DNA of 64,000 nucleotides from Tetradesmus obliquus. Taxonomy: Eukaryota; Chlorophyta; Chlorophyceae; Sphaeropleales; Scenedesmaceae. The stretch covers positions 2,220,501-2,284,500 of the forward strand of contig CP126205.1 of assembly GCA_030272155.1 (NCBI GenBank), in the 5' to 3' direction. This document shows positions 34,017 to 45,920 of this stretch, piece after piece (the stretch's first letter is position 1; every line of letters starts with the position of its first letter). The position numbers were made by a program, and so were the translations under genes. The notes under the pieces were generated by a model, which had not been told where the DNA came from, ran no database searches, and saw nothing but the letters and a program-made list of their open reading frames with translations.

Positions 34017-36860
34017 ATGCCGTTCCCGTTTGCACGAAAGAGAACTCCTAGGACCTCTCAAACGTTGCTAAGCGCTCCTCTCATAGGTCACGCGGCTACC
34101 GATTCGGCAGAACAGCAGCGCTATGACTTGAGCGCACCGGGCAAGGGGGAAGCAGCAGACCATATGCCTGGTGCCTGGGCACGGCTGTTCTGCTGTGGGG
34201 GGCGTGCAGCGAGGCCCAAGCGTGAGCATACACGCAGAAGGCATCGAAGAAAGCACGCCCACACGCATGCAACACCCAGCAGGGCCCCTACACAGCGTAA
34301 TGAGCTGGGTGGTGTTGCGACCTCAGTGGTTTCAGGTAACTGCCACGCGGCGTGCAGCAACAGCACCTTGCTTATGTGGCACCTTTTGCAACCTAGAATA
34401 CTTTGTTGCTGCAACTGCAGAGACAGAGTACCATGATGCGAGGGAGGTGTTCTCTGTTGGGGATGGAGGTGAGACAGAAGATTCCTTTGTGCTCAAGCAG
34501 CTCCTGCAAAGGAACATATGTGCTCAAGTGCAATGGTTGCCTTACTGTGTGCTGCCTTCTGCTGGGTTAGGTTTTCTATGCAGTATTCCTCTATAAAAGC
34601 AAGTGCCGGTGCGAGTGAGGTGTTGCGCGCTGCACTTGACGTTTGCGGTTGCTCTTGCTGCTTTTGCTATCATTGCTGCAGTTGATCACTCTCCTTTGAG
34701 CTCTGCTCAGGTCTCACCACGAGGAGCTAGCTTTGAACAGGTGTGTGCAAACAGGGTGAGCAGCTGCGCTTGCTGAGGGGATATAACTGCAGCTGCTGGC
34801 AAATGGCAGTGCTGCAGGAACAGCGCAGTTGCTGTGCGTGTTGAGGCAGCGTCATGCAGCTGCTATGCAGCACAGCTGGCAACTGATTGTAGCCTGTCAC
34901 AGTGCTATGAACAGTGTTTTGCATGATTTTGCTAATCTGCGGTCATCTGGCACAAGTTTCATGTACTGGACACTGCGGTGTAAGGCCATGCCAGCTGAGG
35001 CAGCAGGAACCCATCTACGCAGGCAGGCTGTTTACTTGACTGTGTCTGTGGCTTGTCACCTGGGTGTATCCCTTTCTGCTAACCCGAACACACCAACACC
35101 AACACCATTTGCTGTACATTTCTATGTTGTTGCTGCCCGCAGCAGTTCCCGGATGACGCGTACCACGAGGCAGGCAGCGACAGCGGCAGCTTCTTAGGCA
35201 GCGAGTCAGGCAGCGCAGCGAGCGAGAGCAGCGGCGGCTTCGGCGCACGCATCGTCAGCTGCCTGACCATCATGCGGGCCTCGTCGCCGGGCGAGGCGCA
35301 CCCGCTGCCTGACGGGCACTACCTGCCGGGCGTGCATGCGAAGCAGGGGCGGCCGCATGTGGGCTGCACGTTTCCGGTGAGGCGGCGGCAGAGTATGTAG
35401 ATTGATACACAGCAAGGCTGCAGCAGCACTGTTCAAGATAGCAGCAGACACGGCAGGCACGGATTGATGGGATGAACCGCAAGCAGTCGCAGTTGCAAGC
35501 GCTGCTGCTGTCTGCTGTTGGTTAAGCTGTCAACCACGCGGTATGCACAGTACACTACTGCATGCATCACATGCTCTTGTTCATTTTATAGTTCTTGCGT
35601 TTGCTGCGTTGTCCTGCAGCGGCGGGACGTTGCTGTCGACCCTGATGTGGCGGAGCTGTGCTGGGATGAGTGCGAGTCGTCAAACTTCCAGGTGCGTGCA
35701 GCCACAGCTGCAACCTTTCATTGAGCAGCGGCAAACAAGGGCGCAGCAGCAGCAGCAAATTGCTGTGCACTAGCAGGGTGCATGCACCAGCTGTGCTCCA
35801 AGCAGTTGGATCAACAGCGTTAAACAGCAGCAGCAGCACGGGTCAGTCATGTGGTTTTGTGCATGCGGCTGGGCACGGCCTCTCTACTGTCTCAAGACCA
35901 ATGCAGAGGCATCAGCACCTGACCGCCAACCCTGCATGCTGCTGCCGCAGATCCGCAGCCAGGACTACATGCGCAGCAAGCAGAAGCAGGCCAGCAGCAA
36001 GGCCATCTACCGGCTGGTGGGCATGGATTTGTTCAGCAGCGAGAGCAAGGCCTACCACGTGGCCAAGCAGTTTGCACTGCCAGCAACAGGTATGTGTGGT
36101 TTTGGGCTGTGCGCGTCATTTGGACTTCAGTCTATGCACATGAGTTTGTATCTGCACCTTGTGCAGAAGTGTGCCGAGAGTTGCGCTGCATGTGCGCGTG
36201 AGGCTGCTGGTGCCTGTTGCCGGTGATTCCTGATAGGAACAACAGCACAAGGATCTGCTGAATGTCATCTTTGATCTGCTGCTGCTGCCACTGCTGCTGC
36301 TGCTGCTGCCGCAGGGCCTCCTGTGATGTGCAAGCCTGTGTCTGGTGGCGGCCCGGATGTGGCGCTGCCTCCTCTGCTGATTATGAACGTGCAGCTGCCA
36401 GACTACCCAGCCGCATTCTGGGGCACAAATGACGGGCCTGGGCAGAGCATCGTGTACTACTTCCAGCTGCGGTGAGTGGGCGGGGCCAGGCAGCTGCATT
36501 ATTGGTGTGCACCTGCGTGCACACCAGTGCCTGTAGTTTGCTGCGTATGCTTGGCCTTCTGGGGAGCAACGGACGAGCCTGGCCAGAGAATTGTGTACTG
36601 CTTCAGCTGGGGTGGGTGGGCAGCTGCGCAGTGACGGCCTTTGTACGTGCAGGCGTGCCTTGGCAGCGCTGTATGGCTGGGTAGGTGTGCAGGAGTCACT
36701 GGGGTTCTTGTGCCACAGGTTGTTATCAGCAGTGTGCTGCTGCTGCTGCTGCTGCTGCTTGCAGGGACAACTTTGACCCTGAGACATTTGAGATCAAGGC
36801 GGCGCTGGGGTGGCAGTGCAGGAGTCAATGGGGTTCTTGTGCCACAGGTTATCAGCAGTG

Positions 36861-36910
<50 letters not shown>

Positions 36911-38778
36911 GCAGGGACGACTTTGACCCTGAGACTTTTGAAAACAAGGCGGCGCTGGGGCTGCTGCAGCGCTTTGTGACAAACGGCAGGGAGACGGACG
37001 GCTCACCTACACGCGACAGGCTCAAGATGATTGTCAGGTGGGCTGGGTAGCTGTGCTGCGCAAGTGCCGGAGTGATCAGAGAAGCAAGATTGAGCGCAAA
37101 TCAGCAGCAGCCCAGCAATGCGCATATGGTGGTGGGATAGCTGCTGCTGCTGCTGCGATGCGAGCCATGACACTCGTCAGCAGAGGCGACAGTGCCACTA
37201 CATGGGGCAGCTGTCGGGTCCATGCTACTCAGCTTTGCGTGCTGACTCTGCTGCCATCGGTGCTGCTCTTGAATCTCGGCAGGGTGGCCAACCTTGAGGA
37301 GTGGGCGCGCGTTGCTCCGCTGAACGGCACGGAGTACAAGCTGCTGCTAAACTACAATGAGAAGCCCGTGCTCACACGGCCGCAGCAGGTGCGCTGCATA
37401 GGCACTGTATTTGTCATGCTGGCACTGTCGTGCTGCCGCGCCAGCTTGCCGTTGGAGCGCCACAGCCTGTCTGTGTTGCTTTTGCAATGTAGGTGAAGCG
37501 GCCATGCATCATCGCTGCAGTGCACCACTCTACCTCCATAGTATGCCTGCAAGTTGTGTTGCCTGCATCTGATGTGGTGTATGTTCTGTACTATTTGCTG
37601 TCGGCATTGCGTCAATGGCAATTGGACACTGATGCCTTGTGGTGATATCGCAATGGTGCAGATGTTCTACGTGGGCCCCAAATACCTGGAGGTTGACGTG
37701 GACGTGCGCAGCTACCCGTGCAAAGCGCTGCTTGTTTTCCATTGTAACATGTCACATGTGTCACTGCCCGCAGATGTTTTACGTGGGCCCCAACTACCTG
37801 GAGGTGGACCTGGACGTGCACAATTACGCATTCCTGGCACGCAAGGCGCTGTGGGGCTACCACGACCGCATCCCAACGGTGGTCTGGGACAACGGCTTCG
37901 TGATACAGGTGGGGGAGTGGCGGCGTGGTTTGGTCCGTACTACAGCGTGCTGAGGATGACGATCCAGGCGCTGCGCTGCGCTGGCTGGCGGCGGCCGCAC
38001 TGGCATACTTGGCGGCGGCTGGTGTTGCGGAGTCTGCAGCTGACGTTTGTCACGGCCTGTGTGCTAAATGGCGTTACAGAGCATGACGCGCGCGGCAAAT
38101 GCCAGGCTGCTTCTGCGCCCAGTGCAAGATTATTGCGCCAGCAGCTGGGAGCAGCCGCAGGTTTGACTACTACTCATGCAGAGATTCAATAAACCGCACA
38201 CATGCCTTGCTTCTGTGTTTGCATGTCCGCCGCACTGCAGCTCCTCCGCCAGCTGCTGGAGCAGCTGCTGGGCTTGGCCTCGTTCTTGACCTCTTGTGCC
38301 TGCAGCGATGTCACTCGGCTGCCTTGCTTTCCTGCCTGCCTGCTGCTGCTTGCTGCTGCAGGGCAACACTTCGGACGAGCTGCCGGAGCAGCTGCTGGGC
38401 TGCGGGCGCATCTACCGCTCCGACTTCCGGCGCTTCCCTGGCCTCAGCAGCACAGCAGCAGCAGCAGCAGCAGCAGGCAGCACCAGCGCCACACCGAGCA
38501 GGAGCAGCAGCGCATTGGCCTCACCTGCGGCCAATTCAGCAGCAGCGGCAGCTGTAGATAGAGCTGGCGCTGGCGGCGCTGCAGATGCTGCTGTGCTGGT
38601 GAACGGCAGCAGCAGTGCAGCAGCAGCAGCAGCAGCGGGGAGCTCGCGGGCAGTGGCGGCTAGCTCTGGCGATGAGTTTGCGGATGCGACAAGCGCAGTT
38701 TCTACTGCGAGCAGCAGCAGGCAGAGCGCGAGCAGCCAAGCGTCAGCAGCAACAGCAGCAGTTGCGCCGGGCAGGTAG
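34017..38778 (+). CDS. EDR2 C-terminal domain (DUF1336) protein
   Basis: Eleven exons join in phase: 34017 (or 34164)-34335, 34421-34468, 34682-34740, 35143-35376, 35620-35691, 35951-36089, 36315-36471, 36915-37037, 37283-37388, 37774-37908, 38362-38778; 602 or 553 residues. The N-terminus is basic and Cys-containing (ARLFCCGGRAARPKRE), then an acidic/Ser segment with ETEYHDAREVFS. The EDR2_C domain follows: CWDECESSNFQIRSQDYM, YRLVGMDLF, FFxLR-type beta strands, FYVGPNYLEVDLDVHNYAFL, DNGFVIQGNTSDELPEQLLG. The C-terminus is Ala/Ser-rich. In plants EDR2 pairs this domain with PH and START domains and acts in lipid-linked defence signalling; here neither PH nor START is seen, as in the short DUF1336 proteins. 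ATG 34164 is the alternative start. Confidence 0.9.
36765..38290 (+). repeat. Surplus exon-start copies in the EDR2_C gene
   Basis: Exon 8 start (DDFDPETFENKAALG at 36915) is preceded by a near copy DNFDPETFEIKAALG at about 36766-36812, each after (CTG)n ttgcag. Exon 10 start (FYVGPNYLEVDLDV at 37774) is preceded by FYVGPKYLEVDVDVRSY at about 37661-37720. Part of the exon 11 start (LRQLLEQLLG) appears at about 38240-38275. Each surplus copy has an AG acceptor. Confidence 0.85.
36857..36910. repeat. (CTG)n tract immediately before an acceptor
   Basis: About 17 CTG triplets lead straight into cttgcag, the exon 8 acceptor at 36914. A shorter run (36737-36758) sits in the same place before the surplus exon copy. 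Confidence 0.9.
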
Positions 38779-41285
38779 CAGCGCGTGCGCTGATGCTGGC
38801 AGCAGGCCGCTTCTTGACGCTTCCTCGTGGTATTGCTGTGCCGACACAGGGGCACAGCTAGCGGTTGTCTGGGACCATGCACCATGGTTGGAACTTAGAA
38901 TGCATGTTATGTTGTCATGGGTGCAGATCAAGGCCGGCTGTGCGGTGCCAGCTGCTTGCAGCGGCTTGCAGACTGAGGCTTTGCGTGATGTGCAGACAGA
39001 GCTGCCTGCAGCTGCCATGCTGTGTGGCAGAGCACGCCTCGTGCTGGCCATGCATGCTGGTCTTAAACTCAGCTGACTGTTGGCCTGATTGATCGACAGG
39101 TGTATTGGCTGGCGGCTATCAAGCTCTTGCATGGTGGTTGCAAGGCGCTGCTTGGCTGCGGCAGGTGCAACCCTAGTCTTGTCTAGCAGCGATGGGGTGT
39201 TGCAGCGGAAGCAAGCTAAGCAAGCTTGCGCCAGGAGCCGTGCATGCGTGTGTTTCTTTGTGCTTATGCGTGCCGCAGTGCAAGCAGTCAGCTGGTGGCT
39301 ACCCAGCGTTGCTCACTATGTGGATGGTGCACCAGGCAAAGCAAGCGGGGCTGAGTTTTTTGGGCAGCAGGGGCCACGCTGCCATGCATACATTTGTACA
39401 GTAGGGACTAGGCATATAGACAGGCTGTGTTATGAATCTTGACAATTCACCCAAGTTTGTTGCTTGACTGTGTGTTTTACTTGAAGTTCAGCATGCGTGT
39501 GTGTGTGGAGCCATGGCCACGTGTGGGAGCGGTGGCTTCAGACGGTGATGATAAAAGTGCGTGCATCTTTCGTGATCTTTGATCTTTCACGGATGAGTGG
39601 ATATCAGCCGCTGCTGTGACGCGGTGCTCTTTCCCAGGCAGGATCCCTCAGTGCTGCTTGCTGTTGCGCCGATGAACGCAATGTGTATTCACGTACGAGT
39701 TTGCTTGATTTATTCAGTGTTTGCGATGCATGGGACGTGCATGCCTAGCCTCTTTCACTGTCCTAGGTTTTGGAAGCACATGAATGTTTGAGGCTGCAAG
39801 GGTGGCACTGTGCGCCTGGCTTGACGCAGGCCATTTTCGGCTCATCTATTGCTGTTGGTTGCCCTGGCATCAACTGCAGTAACCTCTATTTCCTAACAAA
39901 TCACTTGCAGAGGTGCAAGAATTGTTTTGCACTGTCCGACTGCCCGCCACTTTGCTGGAAGAAGCTGCGCCTGCAACTGCGAACTTGAGGGATGATGGAC
40001 TTCGTTTCGACTGTGGTTAGTTAGACCTACAGATGGAGTATGGCATAACACCTGGGCACGTCGTCTCGTGCCTTTCAGTGGTTGACTAGAGTCAGCCAGT
40101 ATAGTGCAGTACTGCAAATATAGGCTAGCTGAGCCACTGAGGCGGTTGACAGTGTCTGGCCACGATCATTTCACAACAGAACATTACATGTTTCACAGCC
40201 TGGGCCCACTGCCTCAGGCGCGGTGCGTAAGCCTAGACAGACTGAGGCACCCGTACGACCACAAATTTGTTTTAAAAGCTCTCACATCACTCCAAACTTC
40301 ACACCAGGCTGTCGCAGCAGTTGACGCTGTAAGATCTGCCCTGTACCAGCGCTGCGTGTGGCCTACCCCCCCCCCCCCCCCCTTCCCCTCAACAAACGTC
40401 AAGACAGCAGCAAGCCCGTCTGCAAACAACATGGACGCATGCGCTGCCAGCGCCATGAGCGCACGCGCTGGGCCATGAGCGCACTCGCTGAACAGTCCCA
40501 TATGCTTCTTGTCAAGCGGAATAAGGGTACACTGCCGAGAAAAGGACACAGCAGGTGCTGCACCGTCATAATTGTTTTTTGTGTTGAACCTGCTTATGAC
40601 CAGGGACAACTGGCATACATAGCAGCGCCTCAGATATGTCAACAGCCAGCAGCTGCGCAATCCAAACTGGACTGCTACATACCATAGTGTAACATGCTCC
40701 GGCCGCAGTGGCAGGCATTGCATCATAGACCCAAAAATCAGATCCTGCATTGAGTCCGCGTGTCATGTGCACCCCCTCTTTGTTTTGAATGGCTCGTGAC
40801 GGTCAAACACCCCACTGTGCAGCGCTGTTGGCATCAGGCCGCCACATCAGCAGCTTCAACCCCCAGACCAGAGGCTGTTTCAACTTCGCTAGGGGATAGC
40901 ACATGTAACTAGATGCAATGTCACTGTATTGTGCTGTGGCCCATTGCCATGCTCGTACGTGCCGTCCAGAATCATAATGTCAACAATCAAGCCTTGCTGA
41001 CTGAGTGTAGTGAAACCAAAAATATCGGTTCACAACATGTTGCTACTGTTAACACTAGCCAGGATAGTATGCTGTAGTACTCCATTTGATCCCAGGCTGC
41101 TGCCAGAGCAGATCGCCAAGCAGCTTATCAGCCACCGCAAAGCTGTTTTATTTGAACCCATCCCACGGTGCCACCTTGTTGTGCCCTGTGTATAAACTCA
41201 GGGACACACTTAACGCCATCAAATCAACAGTACCAGCGCAAGCATCTGCAACACGCACTGTGACAAACATGAAGCCTCGTAGCAC
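38779..41285. other. Long intergenic interval (~2.5 kb)
   Basis: Between convergent genes (EDR2_C rightward, SnoaL-like leftward). Open frames exist, e.g. 40214-40750 leftward, but they show no domain, no splice logic and composition unlike neighbouring exons, so I treat them as chance. A run of about 19 C residues lies at 40366-40384. Presumably it holds two 3' UTRs. Confidence 0.55.
40366..40384. repeat. Poly-C run
   Basis: An uninterrupted homopolymer of C of about 19 bases in otherwise unremarkable intergenic DNA. Confidence 0.9.
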
Positions 41286-43181
41286 TTACACACTGCAGGT
41301 GGAAAAGTCCTCATTAAAAAGCGCATTCGGTGGGTGCGGCACACACTTGCCGCCGCCAGTCCTGCCAATGTGCGGGCAATGCACCGCCGGGCGCAGCGGG
41401 ACCAGCAGCGTATGCAGCGTGCGGCAGGTGAGGTTGTCCTGGTCTGCTGCATCCCAATCACCCACCGGCAGACTCCTCAGGAAGTCCACACATTCTGCCA
41501 GATCATTGTACTGCTCGTTGGGGCCAGTGCAAAATAAGGCTGCTGCTTGGCAAATGCCTTGGATCTGTGCTTCATACACGCCCTCAATGCTGCCGAGGGC
41601 TGCAGCTTGCAGGGCCGTGCTGTCTTCGATGACCAGACCCAGCCGGCGCAGGTCCCAGTCATACCTGCAGATCGAGGTGAGATAGAGGTTGCATTGAGTT
41701 ATTGTCAGCCTGAGGCGCCTTAAATGACCCTTGTCCCAAATGCAGAATGGTAATCACACGGCAGCATACAGCGCTGCGCTGCGTGGACTTTATGTTGTGT
41801 TATAAGACTCTTATAATAAGAGCGATGCAGGTTGCTTAGGTACGGCACAGCTTGTGCTGCAATCACACAGTGTCTGCACCTCCTTATGTCATCAGGCAGC
41901 GATGCGACAACAACCAACAGCTATATCTGCACTGCTGGCCGCCAGCATCGCGTTACGTCACATACTCCTCTCAGCAAAGGAGCCTCAGCTACTCACGCGC
42001 AGATGCGTCCATCTTTGTTGAATGTGAACACGCCCATAGCTGAGATGTTGTAGGAGGCCCCAGGCAGTCCAGCCTGAAGCAGTGCCGGGCTATCCAGCCT
42101 GAAAATTGCCTCGAATGCAACCTGGCGCTTGCTGGCTTCACACACCATCTAGCGGAGGGTGACGGCTGCTACGCGGTTGGTTTGCGTGTCATTGAAGTCC
42201 AGCGGCCCAGCCAGCCTGCAATGCGGTGTGAAGGGCAGCAACATGTGGTGAACAGCACAGGCAGAAGCGTAGTCTACGCTTATAAAAATTACACCCTTTG
42301 AGGGACAAGAGTGCAGATGACAGACATACGGACTTGTTCCTAACGCCTAAACGCCAGCTCCACACGTAATGTTGAAGCAAGTGATGGGCTTTGTGAGTCA
42401 ATGCAGACCTTCCAGCACAGCACTGCATGCTGCACAGTGCCAGTGGCAGCTCCTAGGCAGCTGCACGTGCACAGCATTATAGAAATCGGGATATTGAATA
42501 GCAACTGCGGCAGCACTCACCTGTAGAAGTATTCCAGAGCACCAAAGTTGGTCTGCAGCACGTCACAGCAGCAGTGGCCCAGTGTATGGTGCTTATTGGT
42601 GACCAGCAGAGTAACCTACTGAGCCTCAAGCGCCATGCTCAAGTATGAGGTGAGTGCAGCAACGTGGCTAGCATACCGCGCAGCAGTAGACCAGTGACCA
42701 GCAGCTCAACAGTTTGCACACATTGCTATGCAGTAGCTTCTTTCAGCCCAAAGCCATTGGCAAACTCGTCGTGCTTGCACGAATTTGGCAGCTATGTACC
42801 AGTACAAGTTGCTTTTAGCCGTATTGTCAGATGGCGGGTTTTGCAGTGCCGTTGCGTCACACGGCTCACCTTGAAGTTGCCCACAGGCACAATCCTGCCC
42901 CTGACATCCACACTGAACTCAGGAGGAGGGGTGCCACTCAGCGCGATGTTTGCGCTGTTGGGCCAGATGACCTTGTTCAGAGCAGAGTTCGTGGTTGACT
43001 GCAGCTGCTCACACGTTGGTGAGCGTTCACAATCCTTATCCTTGTCGTGTTTTGCAGGAGGGCCTCGGCCCTTGCCAGGCTTGCTTTTCTCTGGACCCCT
43101 TGTGGCGTCAGAGTGCTGCAGGCCTGAGATTGCCAGTGCAGCGATCGCAAGCAGGACCAGGATTTGCCTGAAGGTTGCCAT
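41286..43181 (-). CDS. Secreted SnoaL-like/Cys-motif protein with one in-frame TAG
   Basis: Four exons join in phase: 43181-42870, 42615-42521, 42215-41997, 41664-41286. A signal peptide (MATFRQILVLLAIAALAISG) is followed by a Lys/Pro-rich linker. The next part looks like an NTF2/SnoaL-type fold (NFGALEYFYRLAGPLDFND, ISAMGVFTFNKDGRICAYDW). A conserved C-terminal Cys region follows: CTGPNEQYNDLAECVDFL, then HCPHIGRTGGGKCV. From memory, that last motif occurs in fungal and other secreted proteins of unknown role; no enzyme activity can be named. A TAG at 42149-42151 interrupts exon 3 after VAAVTLR, yet sequence on both sides is coherent and phases hold. It may be a nonsense allele, a sequence error (TAC to TAG) or an early pseudogene; 334 codons are counted through it. 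Confidence 0.65.
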
Positions 43182-43948
43182 GTTGTTGTAGCCGTGCCAA
43201 GTTGGGGCTCGAGCGCAGCAGACCTGCGGCGCAGCGACAGACGAAGCCCCGAAGCAGCGTCAGGCCTAAAGTTCAGAGTGAATTGTGCGCGAACATGAGC
43301 AAGATGCCAGTTAATTCAACTACTGCTTTAGATTTGCGCCTCGATAACCACGCCCTACAACGTCGGCCACTGCTGCTGCGCGCGCCAACAGCTGACCCAA
43401 CCACTGCTGTGCAAAGAAGCATGATAAGAAACAGGCAACGTGCTATCAGCGCAGATCGTGAGTATCTGGATCACCTGCAGGTGACAGCGGTTCTTGATCT
43501 GCAGTCAAAGTCGCCGAGCTGATCAGCAATTGCCGATCATGATCGGCAATTGCCAGCAAGCTGCATTCACCTGATTTTGCGTACTGGCACCCTCAGACAT
43601 GTACCTGATCTTACATCGACCGTCAAGGTTAGCGAATGTCATTCCTGCGTTCTGCCTCGGGAACTACAGCGGATCTTGAGTGTTGACCTCACATCTCATG
43701 CACATGCTGACTCAGCCTGTCAGCTCATGCTGACCTCCGATTGCACAGCACAACAGCTCGCAGCATTACCAACAACACCCAGGCTGCCGATGCAGGGCAC
43801 ATGAGTACAGTACGATATCTTGCCATCCTTAAATATTCAGCCAGCGCGGCGCTACTGCAGGTGTTCAGAACACTAGCACACACGTTGGCAAATACGCACA
43901 TACGCTAATTCATGAATCGATCAGCTTCACGCACTAGCACACTTCTTC
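43182..43948. other. Intergenic interval
   Basis: Lies between the SnoaL-like gene start (43181) and the GH9 stop (43949). No coding exon is supported. A small inverted motif (gatcagcaattgccgatcatgatcggcaattgcc, 43520-43553) is the only structure seen. Confidence 0.5.
43522..43553. repeat. Short near-palindrome
   Basis: ggcaattgccgatcatgatc-type sequence: gcaattgccgatc is followed by gatcggcaattgc with a 2-base centre, giving 13 bp arms that could form a hairpin. It lies about 340 bp upstream of the SnoaL-like ATG, so a regulatory site is possible but unproven. Confidence 0.6.
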
Positions 43949-45862
43949 TCACGGCTGCTGCATGACTGCCAGCCCGCACCAAGCCGCCACAGCAGCCAGC
44001 ACCAGCTGCCACCAGAGCCCCATTCCAGCAGCCCTACCAGCCGCATTCAAATTCGGCGAAATACTTCCGCGCCCGTTCTCCATGCCTGCTGCCTTACACT
44101 GCTCCCAGCTGATCCCATTACTGGCTAGGCCAGCCATCATGCCAGTGAACCCTGCATTCCAATCCAGCGCAACCTCGGACGCCTCATAGTTCCAGCGCGT
44201 GTCTGTGAACACGTCGTCCTTTGTGGGGCCGCCCACAAGCGCGCCGTAGATCGTGTTGGGGTTGCAGCCCGTGTTGAAGTAGGCGGAGCAGTCGCAGGGC
44301 TGCTCTGGGGTGGCCAGGCAGGATGCTGCGCGGTGGTGGGGGCGGCAGGGAGGGCTGTTGCCGATGCCAACCTAGTGCAGTGCAAAAGGCAGGCAGGCGG
44401 GCAAGCAGGCAGGCATTGTGCGTTGGATGGAACCAGCATGGTCCAGACGTGTTCATTGCTAGGGGCCAGCAAGGCAGCAAGGCAGCAAGGCTATACCCAA
44501 GCATACGACCTGGTCCTGCATGCAGTGGGCTACTATTACCAACACGACAAATGCTGCAGTCACCTTGAGACAAGGCACGCCTAGATGCAGCCCCTAGCAG
44601 TGTGCCCATTGCTTTTTCCAGCGCAGAATCACCACACAGCGCACCGCCATCTAGGTGCACTAGCCGCTCACCATGTAGCTCTGCCCTGTCTCTCCCAGCA
44701 TGATGTATAGTGCATGCACTCTGTGCAGTGTTGCTGCAGCACCTAAACCCGAATGCCTCACAGTGGCCCACAAGTCAACCTGCACTCATCTCGTAGCCCT
44801 GGCCTGTCTCCCCCAGCATAAGCCACGCCTGCTTGCAATAAGGTGATGTAACAGCGTTGTGTGCATTGCTGCTGTAACGCTGAATGCATTCACATCTAGG
44901 TTTCAAACCATCACTCACCACGTAGCCCTGCCCTGCCTCTCCCAGCATGAGCCGCGCCTGCTTGCGCGCGAAGCAGGTGTACACGGTGGCGCGCCTGCTC
45001 TGCTCCGGATACAGCTTGCCGTGCAGCAGGCCCATGAAGGCCTGATTAGCAACGTAGCGCAGGTTGCCCCAGCTGTCAATCCAAGCCAAACCCTGCAGCA
45101 CAGCAATTCAAGAGGGCAGTTTGAAAGTAAATTTGTCAGGTGACAGCCTGCCGTGCAGCAGGCCCATGAAGGCGTGGTTGGCCACGTAGTGCAGGTTGCC
45201 CCAGCTGTCAATCCAGGCCAGGCCCTGCGGCGCAGCAGTTTGAAATAGCGGTTCAACAGTTGTCAGGTGACAGCTTGCCGTGCAGCAGGCCCATGAAGGC
45301 CTGGTTGGCCACGTAGCGCAGGTTGCCCCAGCTGTCGATCCAGGCCAGGCCCTGCAGCGCATACACATAGCACAGTAAATCGGTGTTGTCTATCAGGTGT
45401 CAACACGGAAGAGTTACTGATAACAACACAGTGATAGCAGGCACTATCTTGACAACGTTGTTTGCTGGCTGGGTTTCACAGCAGGTAGCAGAGGATGTCA
45501 CGCAGTCCCTACACGCATGCAAGCGTGCAGGCTCCTGCTGCTGCCTACCTAGGGCGTGTACGTGATGTTGCTCTGTGCGTTGAGCCACAGCGCCATCACG
45601 TCCCGATGGGCCTGCTGTATACATGCCCGTAGCCAAACTCTGCTGCTGCAGCAAACACCTACCTTCTGCTGTATCATTTATCCAAAGCATATTCTGCTGC
45701 TGCTGCAACACCTACCTTTGGCGTGTACGTGATGTTGCTCTGTGCATTCAGCCACAGCGCCATTACGTCCCGGATGGGCCTGCTGTACTCCTCCTTGCGT
45801 GAGGGGTCCAGCTTGGCCAGCAAATAGCCAGTAGGCTGCACCATGTTGTTGTAGTCAAACCT

Positions 45863-45920
<58 letters not shown>

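Noticed and set aside
40214-40750. 178-codon leftward open frame
   Set aside because: It crosses a poly-C tract, lacks any domain or signal, has no splice-linked neighbours and does not show the codon runs of real exons here.
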